Part shown: positions 1 through 7,904 of the stretch, in pieces | Numbering within the stretch: position 1 is the stretch's first letter | Layout of the letters: every line of letters begins with the position of its first letter | Assembly: GCA_052148715.1 (NCBI GenBank) | Contig: JBKQHQ010000099.1 | Location: 1 to 36,001, forward strand | Origin: JBKQHQ01 sp052148715 | GTDB taxonomy: Bacteria > Pseudomonadota > Alphaproteobacteria > Rhizobiales > Xanthobacteraceae | Direction: 5' to 3' | DNA length: 36,001 bases | Made by a program: the position numbers and the translations under genes | Notes under the pieces: generated by a model | What the model was told of the DNA's origin: nothing | The model's input: only the letters and a program-made list of their open reading frames with translations | The model's database searches: none

Positions 1-145
1 TCCACGATTGTCGCGTATCCTTGATCGCTGCCAAGTGATCGAGCAGCACACCCAACTGCGGCTTCGCCGACCAAACTTCCATCAGACCCTCCCGAATCGG
101 ATGGTCCCACAGAATCATCCCCGGCCGGCCGCCGGAAGAAGCCAT
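1..145 (-). CDS. Unknown protein, N-terminal 48 residues only (cut by left edge)
   Basis: A frame opens with ATG at 145-143 and stays open to the window edge, giving 48 residues that begin MASSGGRPGMILWDHPIREG. The start is preceded by a GGAGG sequence three bases upstream, rather close, and an in-frame stop lies just beyond it, which fixes the 5' limit. The residues have a normal hydrophobic pattern and G/C-rich third positions, unlike the competing frame in which the ImmA-like sequence continues. A second ATG nine codons in is an alternative start. I do not recognise the family. It follows the HTH/ImmA-like pair on the same strand and may be co-transcribed with it. Because most of the gene is outside the window, no function is proposed. 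Confidence 0.5.
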   Translation of the reverse strand, partial: MASSGGRPGMILWDHPIREGLMEVWSAKPQLGVLLDHLAAIKDTRQSW

Positions 146-191
146 CACCCTCCGTCAACCCAAAATCCGCGTTAACCTGACCTCGGCGCCC

Positions 192-359
192 TGGGCGGAC
201 GAGCAGGGCGAATTGACTAATGATTTTGGGTAAATCAATCTCTAGGATACGAATGACATCCGGTACCCATCGATCGGACACCGCAAGGGTATCTCGCCAA
301 GCGAGCGTGATCAGTTCAATGTCTTTTGTGGAGCGGGGCTTTACCTCATGGTCGTCCAT
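192..359 (-). pseudogene. ImmA/IrrE-type metallopeptidase, N-terminal fragment
   Basis: ATG at 359-357 overlaps the last 14 bases of the upstream HTH gene, the usual coupling of XRE-type regulator and ImmA/IrrE protease pairs. The first ~56 residues (MDDHEVKPRSTKDIELITLA onward, through WRDTLAV, WVPDVIRILE and FALLVRP) match my memory of the N-terminus of this family. At about position 192 the resemblance stops: the frame stays open to the left edge, but the rest is Gly/Ser/Asp-rich with poor codon choice and shows no HExxH zinc site in the visible 119 codons. In intact members the HExxH usually comes around residue 85-100. I infer a deletion or recombination junction that fused the 5' end to unrelated DNA. 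A sequencing or assembly error at the junction is the alternative. Confidence 0.55.
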
Positions 360-720
360 CTGTCTTTGCCTCATCCGGCTGCTTCTTGCGAATGTTCCGG
401 ATCTCTCCAGGATTCATTCTGCTGATTTTTCGAAACAGCCGCATAGAACTACTGTTTTTTGCCACGTGTTTGGACGTTGGAAATTGAATAACGCTAGCGC
501 GGGTTCTTTTGAGCAGTTCGGTATACTCCTGCGCACTCAAGTTGAGCCAACTTCGTAATGCCCGAAGGTACTGCTCCGTTGGCAGAAGTCTGCCAGTTTC
601 GACCGACGAAATGTAATTAATTTCACATCTCAGCACATCGGCTTGATCGCCCATTGTCTTGTCGCGAGCCAGACGTAGATCGCGACAATGTCGTCCGAAC
701 CTTGTTAGCGCGTGTGTCAT
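346..720 (-). CDS. XRE-like helix-turn-helix transcriptional regulator
   Basis: A 124-residue protein whose first ~70 residues fit a Cro/CI-type helix-turn-helix: LRLARDKTMGDQADVLRC, then NYISSVETGRLLPTEQYLR, with the typical 'E-x-G-x-x-x-P' element after the recognition helix. The remaining C-terminal part is basic and poorly ordered in appearance. The start ATG at 720-718 has a GGAG eight bases upstream. It overlaps the start of the ImmA/IrrE-like fragment by 14 bases. In intact pairs of this kind the protease cleaves or inactivates the regulator, releasing genes for stress or mobile-element transfer; here the partner looks broken, so the regulator may be constitutive. An imperfect palindrome at 754-766 just upstream could be its own operator. 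Confidence 0.75.
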   Translation of the reverse strand: MTHALTRFGRHCRDLRLARDKTMGDQADVLRCEINYISSVETGRLLPTEQYLRALRSWLNLSAQEYTELLKRTRASVIQFPTSKHVAKNSSSMRLFRKISRMNPGEIRNIRKKQPDEAKTDGRP

Positions 721-753
721 GGTGCGGCTCCGAGGAAGGCCCCCTTAAACTGA

Positions 754-766
754 GGTAATAATCACC
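754..766. promoter_or_regulatory. Candidate autoregulatory operator (imperfect palindrome)
   Basis: GGTAATAATCACC matches its own reverse complement at 10 of 13 positions and sits 34 bases upstream of the HTH regulator start, overlapping the stop codon of the preceding small gene. This is a usual position and size for an XRE-family operator. No second copy was noticed, so the assignment is only suggestive. Confidence 0.25.
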
Positions 767-977
767 GACCATGCTTAAGGTAGTCGGCAAGAGAGTTTGA
801 CTGAGTGCGATTCAAAAGTGTGCCGAGTTTCATGTCACCGCGAAAACCCTTTCCGAAATCATCACCATACGTTTCACGTAAGGTGTCAACGCGGGTATTT
901 CCGTTCTTGCGTCGAATCTCCCCATTGACGTCGCGGCATCGGTCATCGAGTCCTGTGTGGCACGACTTTTTAGACAT
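762..977 (-). CDS. Small basic hypothetical protein downstream of nrdJ
   Basis: A 71-residue protein starting MSKKSCHTGLDDRC. I place the start at ATG 977-975 because GGAG lies nine bases upstream; an earlier in-frame ATG at 992-990 would add five residues but lacks such a site. The second half carries the pattern RRKNGNTRVDTLRETYG followed by DDFGKGFRGDMKLGTLL, which resembles small conserved proteins I have seen in rhizobial genomes, often ending in a 'SLADYLK'-like helix. No membrane segment or signal peptide is visible. It begins 28 bases after the nrdJ stop and ends 41 bases before the HTH gene, so read-through transcription from nrdJ is possible. Function unknown. Confidence 0.6.
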   Translation of the reverse strand: MSKKSCHTGLDDRCRDVNGEIRRKNGNTRVDTLRETYGDDFGKGFRGDMKLGTLLNRTQSNSLADYLKHGR

Positions 978-1005
978 GTTGAATTTCTCCATCGAATAGG
1001 TGCCG

Positions 1006-4000
1006 CTACGAGCATCCCGTCGTTGACCCGCAGGTGTCGCACTTCATGCAGGTGCCGTTGCGCACCAGGGTGAAGTTGCCGCATTCGCCGCAGGCTTCGC
1101 CTTCGTAGCCCTTGGCCTTGGCTTCGGCCCGCTTCTCGGCGGCGGCGGCGCGCGCGTGCGCGCGGGCTTCGGGGGCGTTGGCGGCGCGCTCGTTGGCCTC
1201 GCGCCATTCGAGATGATCGAGGGCGAGGTCGGCTTGGGGCTCGGCGCGCGCCAGGCTGCGCGGCTCGGCCGCTTCCGCCTTCAGCGCGGTCGCGCCGGAG
1301 ATCTCGCCGCGCGCGGTGTCGCTGCGGCCTTCACCGCGGGCACTGCCATGGCCGTGCAGCGACGTGATCTTGCCGCTGCCGCGCCCCTCGGGGGTGACGC
1401 CGCCCGGCATCACCACGAGCTTGTCGGAGCGCGAGCGGGTCAAGCCCTTGGAGACGTATTTCGACGCGCCTCCCGACGGCCTGCCTTCATCGACGCCGCG
1501 GCCGAGGGCATCGAAGTTCGTCTCGGTCGGATCAACGTGGGCAAGGTCGAAGCGCGAGAGATATGACACCGCGAGCTCGCGGAAGACGTAGTCGAGGATC
1601 GAGGTGGCGTATTTGATCGAGTCGTTGCCTTGCACCGGGCCCGACGGCTCGAAGCGGGTGAAGGTGAAGGCGTCGACATATTCCTCGAGCGGCACGCCGT
1701 ATTGCAGGCCGAGCGACACCGCGATGGCGAAGTTGTTGAGGAGCGAACGAAGCGCCGCGCCCTCCTTGTGCATGTCGATGAAGATCTCGCCGAGCCGGCC
1801 GTCGTCGTATTCGCCGGTGCGCAGGTAGACCTTGTGGCCGCCGACGACGGCCTTCTGCGTATAGCCCTTGCGCCGGTCGGGCATGCGCTCGCGCTCCCGC
1901 ATGACGACGATGCGCTCGACCACCTTCTCGACGATCTTTTCGGCCAGCCCCGCGGCGCGCGCGGCCGCCGGACGTTCCAAGAACGCCTCGATCTCCTCGT
2001 CCTCCTCCTCGTCGGCAATGAGCTGGGACGAGAGCGGCTGCGAGAGCTTCGAGCCGTCGCGATAGAGCGCATTGGCCTTGAGCGCGAGCTTCCAGGAGAG
2101 AAGATAGGCCGCCTTGCAGTCCGCGACCGTGGCGTCGTTGGGCATGTTGATGGTCTTGGAGATGGCGCCGGAGATGAACGGCTGCGCCGCCGCCAGCATG
2201 CGGATGTGGCTCTCGACCGAGAGATAGCGCTTGCCGGTGCGTCCGCAGGCATTGGCGCAATCGAACACCGGATAGTGCTCGGCCTTGAGATGCGGCGCGC
2301 CTTCGACCGTCATGGCGCCGCAGACGTGAATGTTGGCCGCCTCGATCTCGCGCTTGGTGAAGCCCAAATGCGCGAGGAGGTCGAAGCTCGGCGAGGCCAG
2401 CGTCGCTGCGTCGATGCCGAGCTCGCGCACGCAAAAATCTTCGCCGAGCGTCCACTTGTTGAACGCGAACTTGATGTCGAAGGCGGTCGGCAATGCCCTT
2501 TCGGCAAGCGCCATCGCCTCCTCGGTGAAGCCCTTGGCCTTGAGCGTCGTGTGATTGATGCCGGGCGCATGGGCGAGCGAGCCGTGACCGACCGCGTAGG
2601 CCTCGATCTCGGCAACCTCCGTCTCGCCGTAGCCGAGCACGCGCAACGCCTCCGGCACCGCGCGGTTGATGATCTTGAAGTAGCCGCCGCCGGCGAGCTT
2701 CTTGAACTTCACCAGCGCAAAGTCAGGCTCGATGCCGGTCGTGTCGCAGTCCATGACGAGGCCGATCGTGCCGGTCGGCGCGATCACGGACGTCTGCGCA
2801 TTGCGATAGCCGTGCTCTTCGCCGAGCCTGAGCGCCAGATCCCAGGCGCGCTGAGCGTGCTCGATCAGCCGTGCATCGGGACAAGTTTTTTGGTCGAGCG
2901 GTACCGGCGGGGTTGCGACCTTCTCATAGCCGGTGCGCTCACCGTAGGCGGCGCGGCGGTGATTGCGCATCACCCGCAACATCGCCTCGCGATTCTTCTT
3001 ATAACCCGGGAAGGTGCCGAGGAAGCCCGCCATCTCGGCCGAGGTCGCATAGGCGATGCCGGTCATGATGGCGGTGAGCGCGCCGCACAACGCGCGGCCG
3101 CCGTCGCTGCCGTAGGGAATGCCCGACGACATCAACAGGCCGCCGAGATTGGCATAGCCGAGCCCGAGCGTGCGGAACTCGTAGGAGAGCTGCGCGATCT
3201 CCCGCGACGGGAACTGCGCCATCAGCACCGAGATTTCGAGCACGATGGTCCACAGACGCACGGCGTGCTCGTAGCCCCCGACGTCGAACTCTCGGCTCTG
3301 CGCGTTACGGAACGCGAGCAGGTTGAGGGACGCCAAGTTGCAGGCCGTGTCGTCGAGGAACATGTACTCGGAGCACGGATTGGACGCCCGGATCGGCCCC
3401 GAGGCCGGGCAGGTGTGCCAATCGTTGATCGTCGTGTGGAACTGCAGGCCGGGATCGGCGCAGGACCATGCCGCGTAGCCGATCTTCTCCCAAAGGTCGC
3501 GCGCCTTCAGCGTCTTGGCGATCTTGCCGCCCTTGGTCCGCCACCGCAGGTCCCAATTGGCGTCGGATTCGACGGCTTTCAGGAACTCGTCGGTGACGCG
3601 GACCGAATTGTTCGAATTCTGGCCCGAGACCGTGAGATAGGCCTCCGAATCCCAATCGGTGTCGTAGATCGGGAAATCGATGTCCTTGTAGCCCTGCCGG
3701 GCAAACTGAATGACCCGCTTGATGATGTTGTCCTGCACCCCATTGCGCCGCGCCGCCTTGATCTCGCGGCGAAGCACCGGGTTCTTGTCCGGATCGAAGC
3801 AGTCGTCGCCCGAGCCCTCGCAATTCACGCAGGCCTTCATGATGGCCTTCAGGTGCTTCTGATTGATCTTCGAGCCGGTGACGAGGGCCGCGACCTTCTG
3901 CTCCTCCGTCACCTTCCAGTCGATGAACTGCTCGATGTCCGGGTGATCGGTATCGACGATCACCATCTTCGCCGCGCGCCGGGTCGTCCCGCCCGACTTG

Positions 4001-4803
4001 ATGGCGCCGGCGGCGCGGTCGCCGATCTTGAGGAAGCTCATCAGCCCCGACGATTTGCCGCCGCCGGAAAGCCGTTCACCTTCGCCGCGCAGGCGCGAAA
4101 AATTGGTGCCGGTGCCGGAGCCGTATTTGAACAGGCGCGCCTCGCGCACCCACAGATCCATGATCCCGCCCTCGTTGACGAGGTCGTCGTGGATCGACTG
4201 GATGAAGCAGGCGTGCGGCTGCGGATGCTCGTAGGCGGTCTTCGATTTGACGAGCTTGCCGGTCTGGAAATCGACGTAGAAGTGGCCCTGGCTCGGGCCG
4301 TCGATGCCGTAGGCCCAATGCAAGCCGGTGTTGAACCATTGCGGCGAGTTCGGCGCCACCATCTGCATCGCGAGCATGTAGCGCAACTCGTCGAAGAAGG
4401 CTTGCGCGTCGGCCTCGCTGTCGAAATAGCCGCCCTTCCAACCCCAATAGGTCCACGTGCCGGCGAGCCGGTCGAACACCTGCTTGGACGAATGCTCGCC
4501 GACCACGCGCTCGCCCTCCGGCAGCGCGGCGAGCGCCGCATCGTCGGGCACCGAGCGCCAAAGCCAGGAGGGGACGGAATGCTCCTCCACCTTCTTGAGC
4601 CGCGCCGCGACGCCAGCCTTGCGGAAGTATTTCTGCGCCAGCACGTCGGCGGCGACCTGCGACCAGGACGTGGGCACCTCCACGTCGTCGGCCCGGAACA
4701 CGACCGAACCGTCCGGGTTGCGAATCTCGCTGGTGGTTAGGTGGAACGCGATGCCTGCATAGGGTGACTGGCCTTCCTTGGTATTGCGCCGCTCGATCCG
4801 CAT
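1006..4803 (-). CDS. nrdJ: Adenosylcobalamin-dependent (class II) ribonucleoside-diphosphate reductase
   Basis: A 1265-residue class II ribonucleotide reductase that makes deoxyribonucleotides for DNA synthesis without needing oxygen for radical generation. Visible elements: C199 in HACFIQS as first redox cysteine, the glycine/Asn-Phe stretch GTGTNFSRLRG near 230-240, N475-C477-E479 in NPCSE (radical cysteine and its acid/amide partners), C488 in TACNLASLNL as second redox cysteine, a TSCPD-type domain at about 975-1095, and a cysteine-rich C-terminus with CGECG, CMKCDTCG and TTGCS that likely re-reduces the active site and may bind zinc. The length fits the long alphaproteobacterial form. 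The ATG has AAGGGG eight bases upstream. No nrdA/nrdB/nrdD partner is present here. A 7-bp inverted repeat lies 31 bases upstream of the start. Confidence 0.97.
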   Translation of the reverse strand: MRIERRNTKEGQSPYAGIAFHLTTSEIRNPDGSVVFRADDVEVPTSWSQVAADVLAQKYFRKAGVAARLKKVEEHSVPSWLWRSVPDDAALAALPEGERVVGEHSSKQVFDRLAGTWTYWGWKGGYFDSEADAQAFFDELRYMLAMQMVAPNSPQWFNTGLHWAYGIDGPSQGHFYVDFQTGKLVKSKTAYEHPQPHACFIQSIHDDLVNEGGIMDLWVREARLFKYGSGTGTNFSRLRGEGERLSGGGKSSGLMSFLKIGDRAAGAIKSGGTTRRAAKMVIVDTDHPDIEQFIDWKVTEEQKVAALVTGSKINQKHLKAIMKACVNCEGSGDDCFDPDKNPVLRREIKAARRNGVQDNIIKRVIQFARQGYKDIDFPIYDTDWDSEAYLTVSGQNSNNSVRVTDEFLKAVESDANWDLRWRTKGGKIAKTLKARDLWEKIGYAAWSCADPGLQFHTTINDWHTCPASGPIRASNPCSEYMFLDDTACNLASLNLLAFRNAQSREFDVGGYEHAVRLWTIVLEISVLMAQFPSREIAQLSYEFRTLGLGYANLGGLLMSSGIPYGSDGGRALCGALTAIMTGIAYATSAEMAGFLGTFPGYKKNREAMLRVMRNHRRAAYGERTGYEKVATPPVPLDQKTCPDARLIEHAQRAWDLALRLGEEHGYRNAQTSVIAPTGTIGLVMDCDTTGIEPDFALVKFKKLAGGGYFKIINRAVPEALRVLGYGETEVAEIEAYAVGHGSLAHAPGINHTTLKAKGFTEEAMALAERALPTAFDIKFAFNKWTLGEDFCVRELGIDAATLASPSFDLLAHLGFTKREIEAANIHVCGAMTVEGAPHLKAEHYPVFDCANACGRTGKRYLSVESHIRMLAAAQPFISGAISKTINMPNDATVADCKAAYLLSWKLALKANALYRDGSKLSQPLSSQLIADEEEDEEIEAFLERPAAARAAGLAEKIVEKVVERIVVMRERERMPDRRKGYTQKAVVGGHKVYLRTGEYDDGRLGEIFIDMHKEGAALRSLLNNFAIAVSLGLQYGVPLEEYVDAFTFTRFEPSGPVQGNDSIKYATSILDYVFRELAVSYLSRFDLAHVDPTETNFDALGRGVDEGRPSGGASKYVSKGLTRSRSDKLVVMPGGVTPEGRGSGKITSLHGHGSARGEGRSDTARGEISGATALKAEAAEPRSLARAEPQADLALDHLEWREANERAANAPEARAHARAAAAEKRAEAKAKGYEGEACGECGNFTLVRNGTCMKCDTCGSTTGCS

Positions 4804-5479
4804 ATCTTTGCCCCTTAGTTCGGGTCAGCGCCGTGCTTGCTACTTACTTAAGCAAGCCTGGTGCTGACGCCTATGCCTCGCGCGGATCTGCCCCATCCGC
4901 GTCGTCTGCCGGTAGACCCGGCTCCGTCTGCCGTCCTCCGTCCACTGTCCGGAGCGGCTTCCGCCCCGGATCGTTGCCGTTGGCCACCGCTTCCCTTGGG
5001 CGCGCGAAAGCCCGCAGCCATTCCGCTAGGCGGATGGCAGACGGCTTCGAGAGCCTGGTTCAGGAAGCATCCGGCGGGACTTCACAACCCCCGGCGCCGG
5101 ACCGTTCGAAGCTAGGCCGACTCCGCCGCCGCCGTCAAGAACTAGTGCCGGAGTCTGAATCAAACACTAAATCTGGTAAGAAATGGGGATGGCATGGTAA
5201 ACGAATCAAGTAGCGATGCGGCAAGTATCGGGAATCCGAAGGTGATTCCAAAACCCACGGCCGGGTTCCGGCCCTCGATTTTTCGGCGCAAAGCAGGGGT
5301 CGGTATCACCCCTTACTGTGAATTTCGGTACCTACTCATCCGTCACTGTGGTTTTCGTGCACAACCCGGTGGCCCGTTCCGGCCGACGCCGACACTCAAG
5401 GGAAGCACGCCGCTTCACTCGCAGCCCGTGGGTTGTCGGCGCAACCGTTCGACTCGAGTCCATCGCGGACCGGCCAGCC
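4804..5479. other. Gene-free region upstream of nrdJ
   Basis: 676 bases between the Kelch gene stop and the nrdJ start. Frames open on either strand give Arg/Pro/Ser-rich shadow translations with no family resemblance, so I call no gene. It must hold the nrdJ promoter. Contents I can point to: the inverted repeat at 4835-4857; a loose NrdR-box-like stretch ACACTAAATCTGGTAA at 5164-5179 (12 of 16 positions of the usual consensus); and two imperfect 15-base direct repeats (TACTGTGAATTTCGG at 5314 and CACTGTGGTTTTCGT at 5344) whose starts are 30 bases apart. I looked for a cobalamin riboswitch (B12 box) on the nrdJ strand and did not see one. Confidence 0.6.
4835..4857 (-). promoter_or_regulatory. 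Perfect 7-bp inverted repeat upstream of nrdJ
   Basis: GCTTGCT at 4835-4841 and its exact complement AGCAAGC at 4851-4857 flank nine A/T-rich bases (ACTTACTTA). The repeat ends 31 bases before the nrdJ ATG, so it may be an operator at the promoter or a hairpin in the leader RNA. It does not match the NrdR box consensus. A protein binding site or an RNA stem are both open. Confidence 0.35.
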
Positions 5480-6559
5480 CTACTTAGCCACCAGGTTGAG
5501 CTGCAGCGCCTCATTGAACCCCACGTCGGACTCGGCAATGCCGCTGCCCGCCGATTGGCCGTCGCCGCTGACGGCGTAGAGGCGGTCGCCGATCACGCCG
5601 ACGCCGAGGCCGTGCCGCGGATGCGGCATGGACGGCATGATCTGCCACCGATTGACCGCCGGATCGTACATTTCGACGGCGCGGAACGCCGCCAGCGCGC
5701 GGCGATCCTGCGCCTCCCCGCCGGGGACGAAGATCTTGCTGTTCCAGACAGCGGCAGTGATCGCGCTGCGCGGCGTCGGCATCTTTTCGCCGCGCGTCCA
5801 TAGATCGGTTGCCGGATCGTAGATTTCCAAGAGATCGATGACGTCGCTGATTCCGATGAAGGCGCCACTGATGCGCCCGCCGACCGCGTAGACCTTGTCG
5901 TTCACGCTCGCCACGGCGTGATGATTGCGCGGCACCAGCATGGAGCGACGTTCGCGCCAGCTGTTGGTTGCCGGATCGTATTCCTCGACCGTTGCCAGCA
6001 CCTGGTGCGGCCGGCTCGGATGAAGGCCGTTCTCGCTGACGCCGGCGAGCGTGGTCGCTCCCCCTGTGACGTAGATCTTGCCGTTGGCGACGGCCGCCGT
6101 TGCCGCGCCGCGTTTCCCCGGCATCGGCGCCAGCGATTTCCAGGAATCCGCGACCGGGTCGTATTCCCACGTATTGTCGATCGGCTGCCAAGCCGGCGGG
6201 CCCGCATCCGGATACTTGAACCCGCCGAAGGCATAGATCTTGTCGTTCAAGGTGGCGAACGCGACGTGATGGGAGGGCAATGCCATCGGCTTCCTCTGCG
6301 TCCATTTGTTGGTCGCCGGATCATATTCGTAGACGAGTGCCTTCGGCTTCCACCCCGGTGCGAGGCCGCAGAAGATGTAAAGCTTACCGTTCGCGGTCGC
6401 GCCCAACAGCTCCTCGGAAGGCTCCGGAAAGGGGGCGAGCGTCACCCATGGATTGGCCGCGGTCGGATTGCCCACTGGAGCTTGGGCAAGGGCGGAAGCC
6501 AGCGCGCCCAAAAGTGCCACCGAGGCGATCACGCTCAGGCTTCGGACGGAAACAGTCAT
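5480..6559 (-). CDS. Secreted Kelch-repeat beta-propeller protein
   Basis: A 359-residue protein with an N-terminal signal peptide (hydrophobic core VIASVALLGALASALAQA, cleavage probably after ALA-Q-A) and about six Kelch repeats filling residues ~45-350. The repeats show recurring signatures: EYDPATNKWTQ, YAFGGF, EYDPVADSWKSL, IYVTGGA, EEYDPATNSWRE, YAVGGR, EIYDPATDLWTR and MYDPAVNRWQIM, each with the GG pair and spaced Tyr/Trp of this fold. Six blades would close a propeller used for protein or ligand binding in the periplasm or outside. I chose ATG 6559-6557, with GGGAG eight bases upstream, over a TTG one codon earlier. It stands alone on its strand, downstream of the MscS gene. Ligand unknown; some relatives are sialate-mutarotase-like, but nothing here supports that. 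Confidence 0.85.
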   Translation of the reverse strand: MTVSVRSLSVIASVALLGALASALAQAPVGNPTAANPWVTLAPFPEPSEELLGATANGKLYIFCGLAPGWKPKALVYEYDPATNKWTQRKPMALPSHHVAFATLNDKIYAFGGFKYPDAGPPAWQPIDNTWEYDPVADSWKSLAPMPGKRGAATAAVANGKIYVTGGATTLAGVSENGLHPSRPHQVLATVEEYDPATNSWRERRSMLVPRNHHAVASVNDKVYAVGGRISGAFIGISDVIDLLEIYDPATDLWTRGEKMPTPRSAITAAVWNSKIFVPGGEAQDRRALAAFRAVEMYDPAVNRWQIMPSMPHPRHGLGVGVIGDRLYAVSGDGQSAGSGIAESDVGFNEALQLNLVAK

Positions 6560-6672
6560 CAAATGCTCTCCCTCTCTCGCGGTCGAGGCCGAATGTTATC
6601 GACTATTGTTGAATTCGGGACCCCGGCGAAGGATAGACTTCGCGGCGCGGCCTCGGCAACCGCCGCGGGATC

Positions 6673-7827
6673 CTAGGCTGGCGCGCCGTCGGCGCGCCGG
6701 TCCGATGCCGATGGACGCTGTGACAACGGATCAACGTCGGCGGTCAGGATCTGGTTGCGCCGGCGAGGCAATGCGTGCGGATGCTCCTGCAGCAGGAATT
6801 GGATCAGCTTCTCTCGCAGGTCCGCTCCGAGATCACTCGCCGCGCCCGCTGAATCGACGCTGACGAGGACGCGCACCGCGATCGCATCCCTCGTCGCGTC
6901 CGTCACCTGCAGATTGAAAACCTTGCCGTTCCACAGTCTGGATTGTGACGCGAGCTCCTTTGCCTTGGCGCGAACGCGTTCGATCGGCGCCGTATAGTCC
7001 AGAAACAGTGTGACGCTGCCGAGGAGCGCGGAGCCGTCGCGGGTCCAGTTGATGAACGGCTTTTCGATGAAATAGGTGAGGGGCACGACCATGCGGCGCA
7101 AATCCCAGATACGGATCACCACATAGGTGGAGGTGATTTCCTCGATGAAGCCGAATTCGTTCTCCACGGTCACTGCATCGTCCAAGCGGACCGGTTGGGT
7201 GATGGCGAGCTGCACGCCGGCGATCAGATTGGTCAATAACGGGCGCGCGGCGAGGCCAACGACGATGCCGGCCACGCCGGCGGAGGCGAACAGGCTCACA
7301 CCGAACTGGCGTACCGCATCGAATGTCATCAAGGCGGCACCGGCCGTGATTATCACGACCAGGGTGGCGGTCGCGCGGCGTAGAATGCGCACCTGCGTGA
7401 CATGCTTGCGGGCAATGGAATTATCGGCCACGTCGAGCGTGAACCGGCGCAAGTAGATTTCCGATGCGAGGTTGAGGGCGGTGAGCGCAAGCCAGCCGAG
7501 CAATACGATGGTCACGAGCAGCAGCAAGCGCCCGACGACGGCGCTGGCGCCGGCCGAAAGCGGCGCGGCGGGCAGTGCGAGGCTCAGCGCCACGAGCAGC
7601 AGGGCAAGCCGGATCTGTCCGCGCGCCTCATGCAGAAACGCGAGCAGATACGAGCCGTCACGCGCCAGGATGCGGCGCGCAAGCCAGGCAAGGATTTCGT
7701 GCAGCACGAGCGCGAGTGCGGCGGCGAGCAAGAGGACGAGGATTGCCGTCACGCTCGTGGGCATGAATTCCAAGGCGTTGGCGATTGTGAAGAAGAGGTC
7801 TCGTGCGTCGTTCAACATGGCGGTCAT
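6673..7827 (-). CDS. MscS-family mechanosensitive ion channel
   Basis: A 384-residue inner-membrane protein. About four or five membrane segments precede the pore helix (for example ILVLLLAAALALVLHEIL, LALLLVALSLAL, LLLLVTIVLLGWLAL and TLVVIITAGAALM), then the Gly/Ala-rich MscS pore helix FASAGVAGIVVGLAARPLL with the following NLIAGVQLAI amphipathic part, then the beta domain (TVENEFGFIEEITSTYVVI) and the C-terminal alpha/beta domain. The extra N-terminal segments make it longer than E. coli MscS. It should open under membrane tension and release solutes on osmotic downshift. I chose ATG 7827-7825; an upstream ATG at 7902 would overlap the promoter region of the divergent NDUFA12-like gene and adds residues unlike the family. 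The C-terminal tail is hydrophilic and Arg/Asp-rich. Confidence 0.9.
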   Translation of the reverse strand: MTAMLNDARDLFFTIANALEFMPTSVTAILVLLLAAALALVLHEILAWLARRILARDGSYLLAFLHEARGQIRLALLLVALSLALPAAPLSAGASAVVGRLLLLVTIVLLGWLALTALNLASEIYLRRFTLDVADNSIARKHVTQVRILRRATATLVVIITAGAALMTFDAVRQFGVSLFASAGVAGIVVGLAARPLLTNLIAGVQLAITQPVRLDDAVTVENEFGFIEEITSTYVVIRIWDLRRMVVPLTYFIEKPFINWTRDGSALLGSVTLFLDYTAPIERVRAKAKELASQSRLWNGKVFNLQVTDATRDAIAVRVLVSVDSAGAASDLGADLREKLIQFLLQEHPHALPRRRNQILTADVDPLSQRPSASDRRADGAPA

Positions 7828-7904
7828 CCCGGCCTGCACACATGCTGGACAGGCGCCCATGGGGGTGGCATGAACGGCCGTCGAGCGAAAGTCCCAGCAC
7901 ACGC

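Noticed and set aside
1156..4740. Long plus-strand frame (over 1000 codons) opposite nrdJ
   Set aside because: It is the shadow of nrdJ in GC-rich DNA: Arg/Leu/Gly/Asp-rich, no recognisable domain, while the minus strand encodes a complete class II reductase.
5101..5140. tRNA-like T-loop GTTCGAAGC
   Set aside because: The flanking bases do not form a T stem and no acceptor or anticodon arm can be drawn.
5164..5179. NrdR box
   Set aside because: Only 12 of 16 consensus positions, a single copy and ~360 bases from the nrdJ start; NrdR sites usually come as close pairs near the promoter.
4804..5479. Cobalamin riboswitch upstream of nrdJ
   Set aside because: A B12-dependent enzyme made it worth searching, but I found no B12 box or the conserved core on the nrdJ strand. 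A covariance-model search would settle it.
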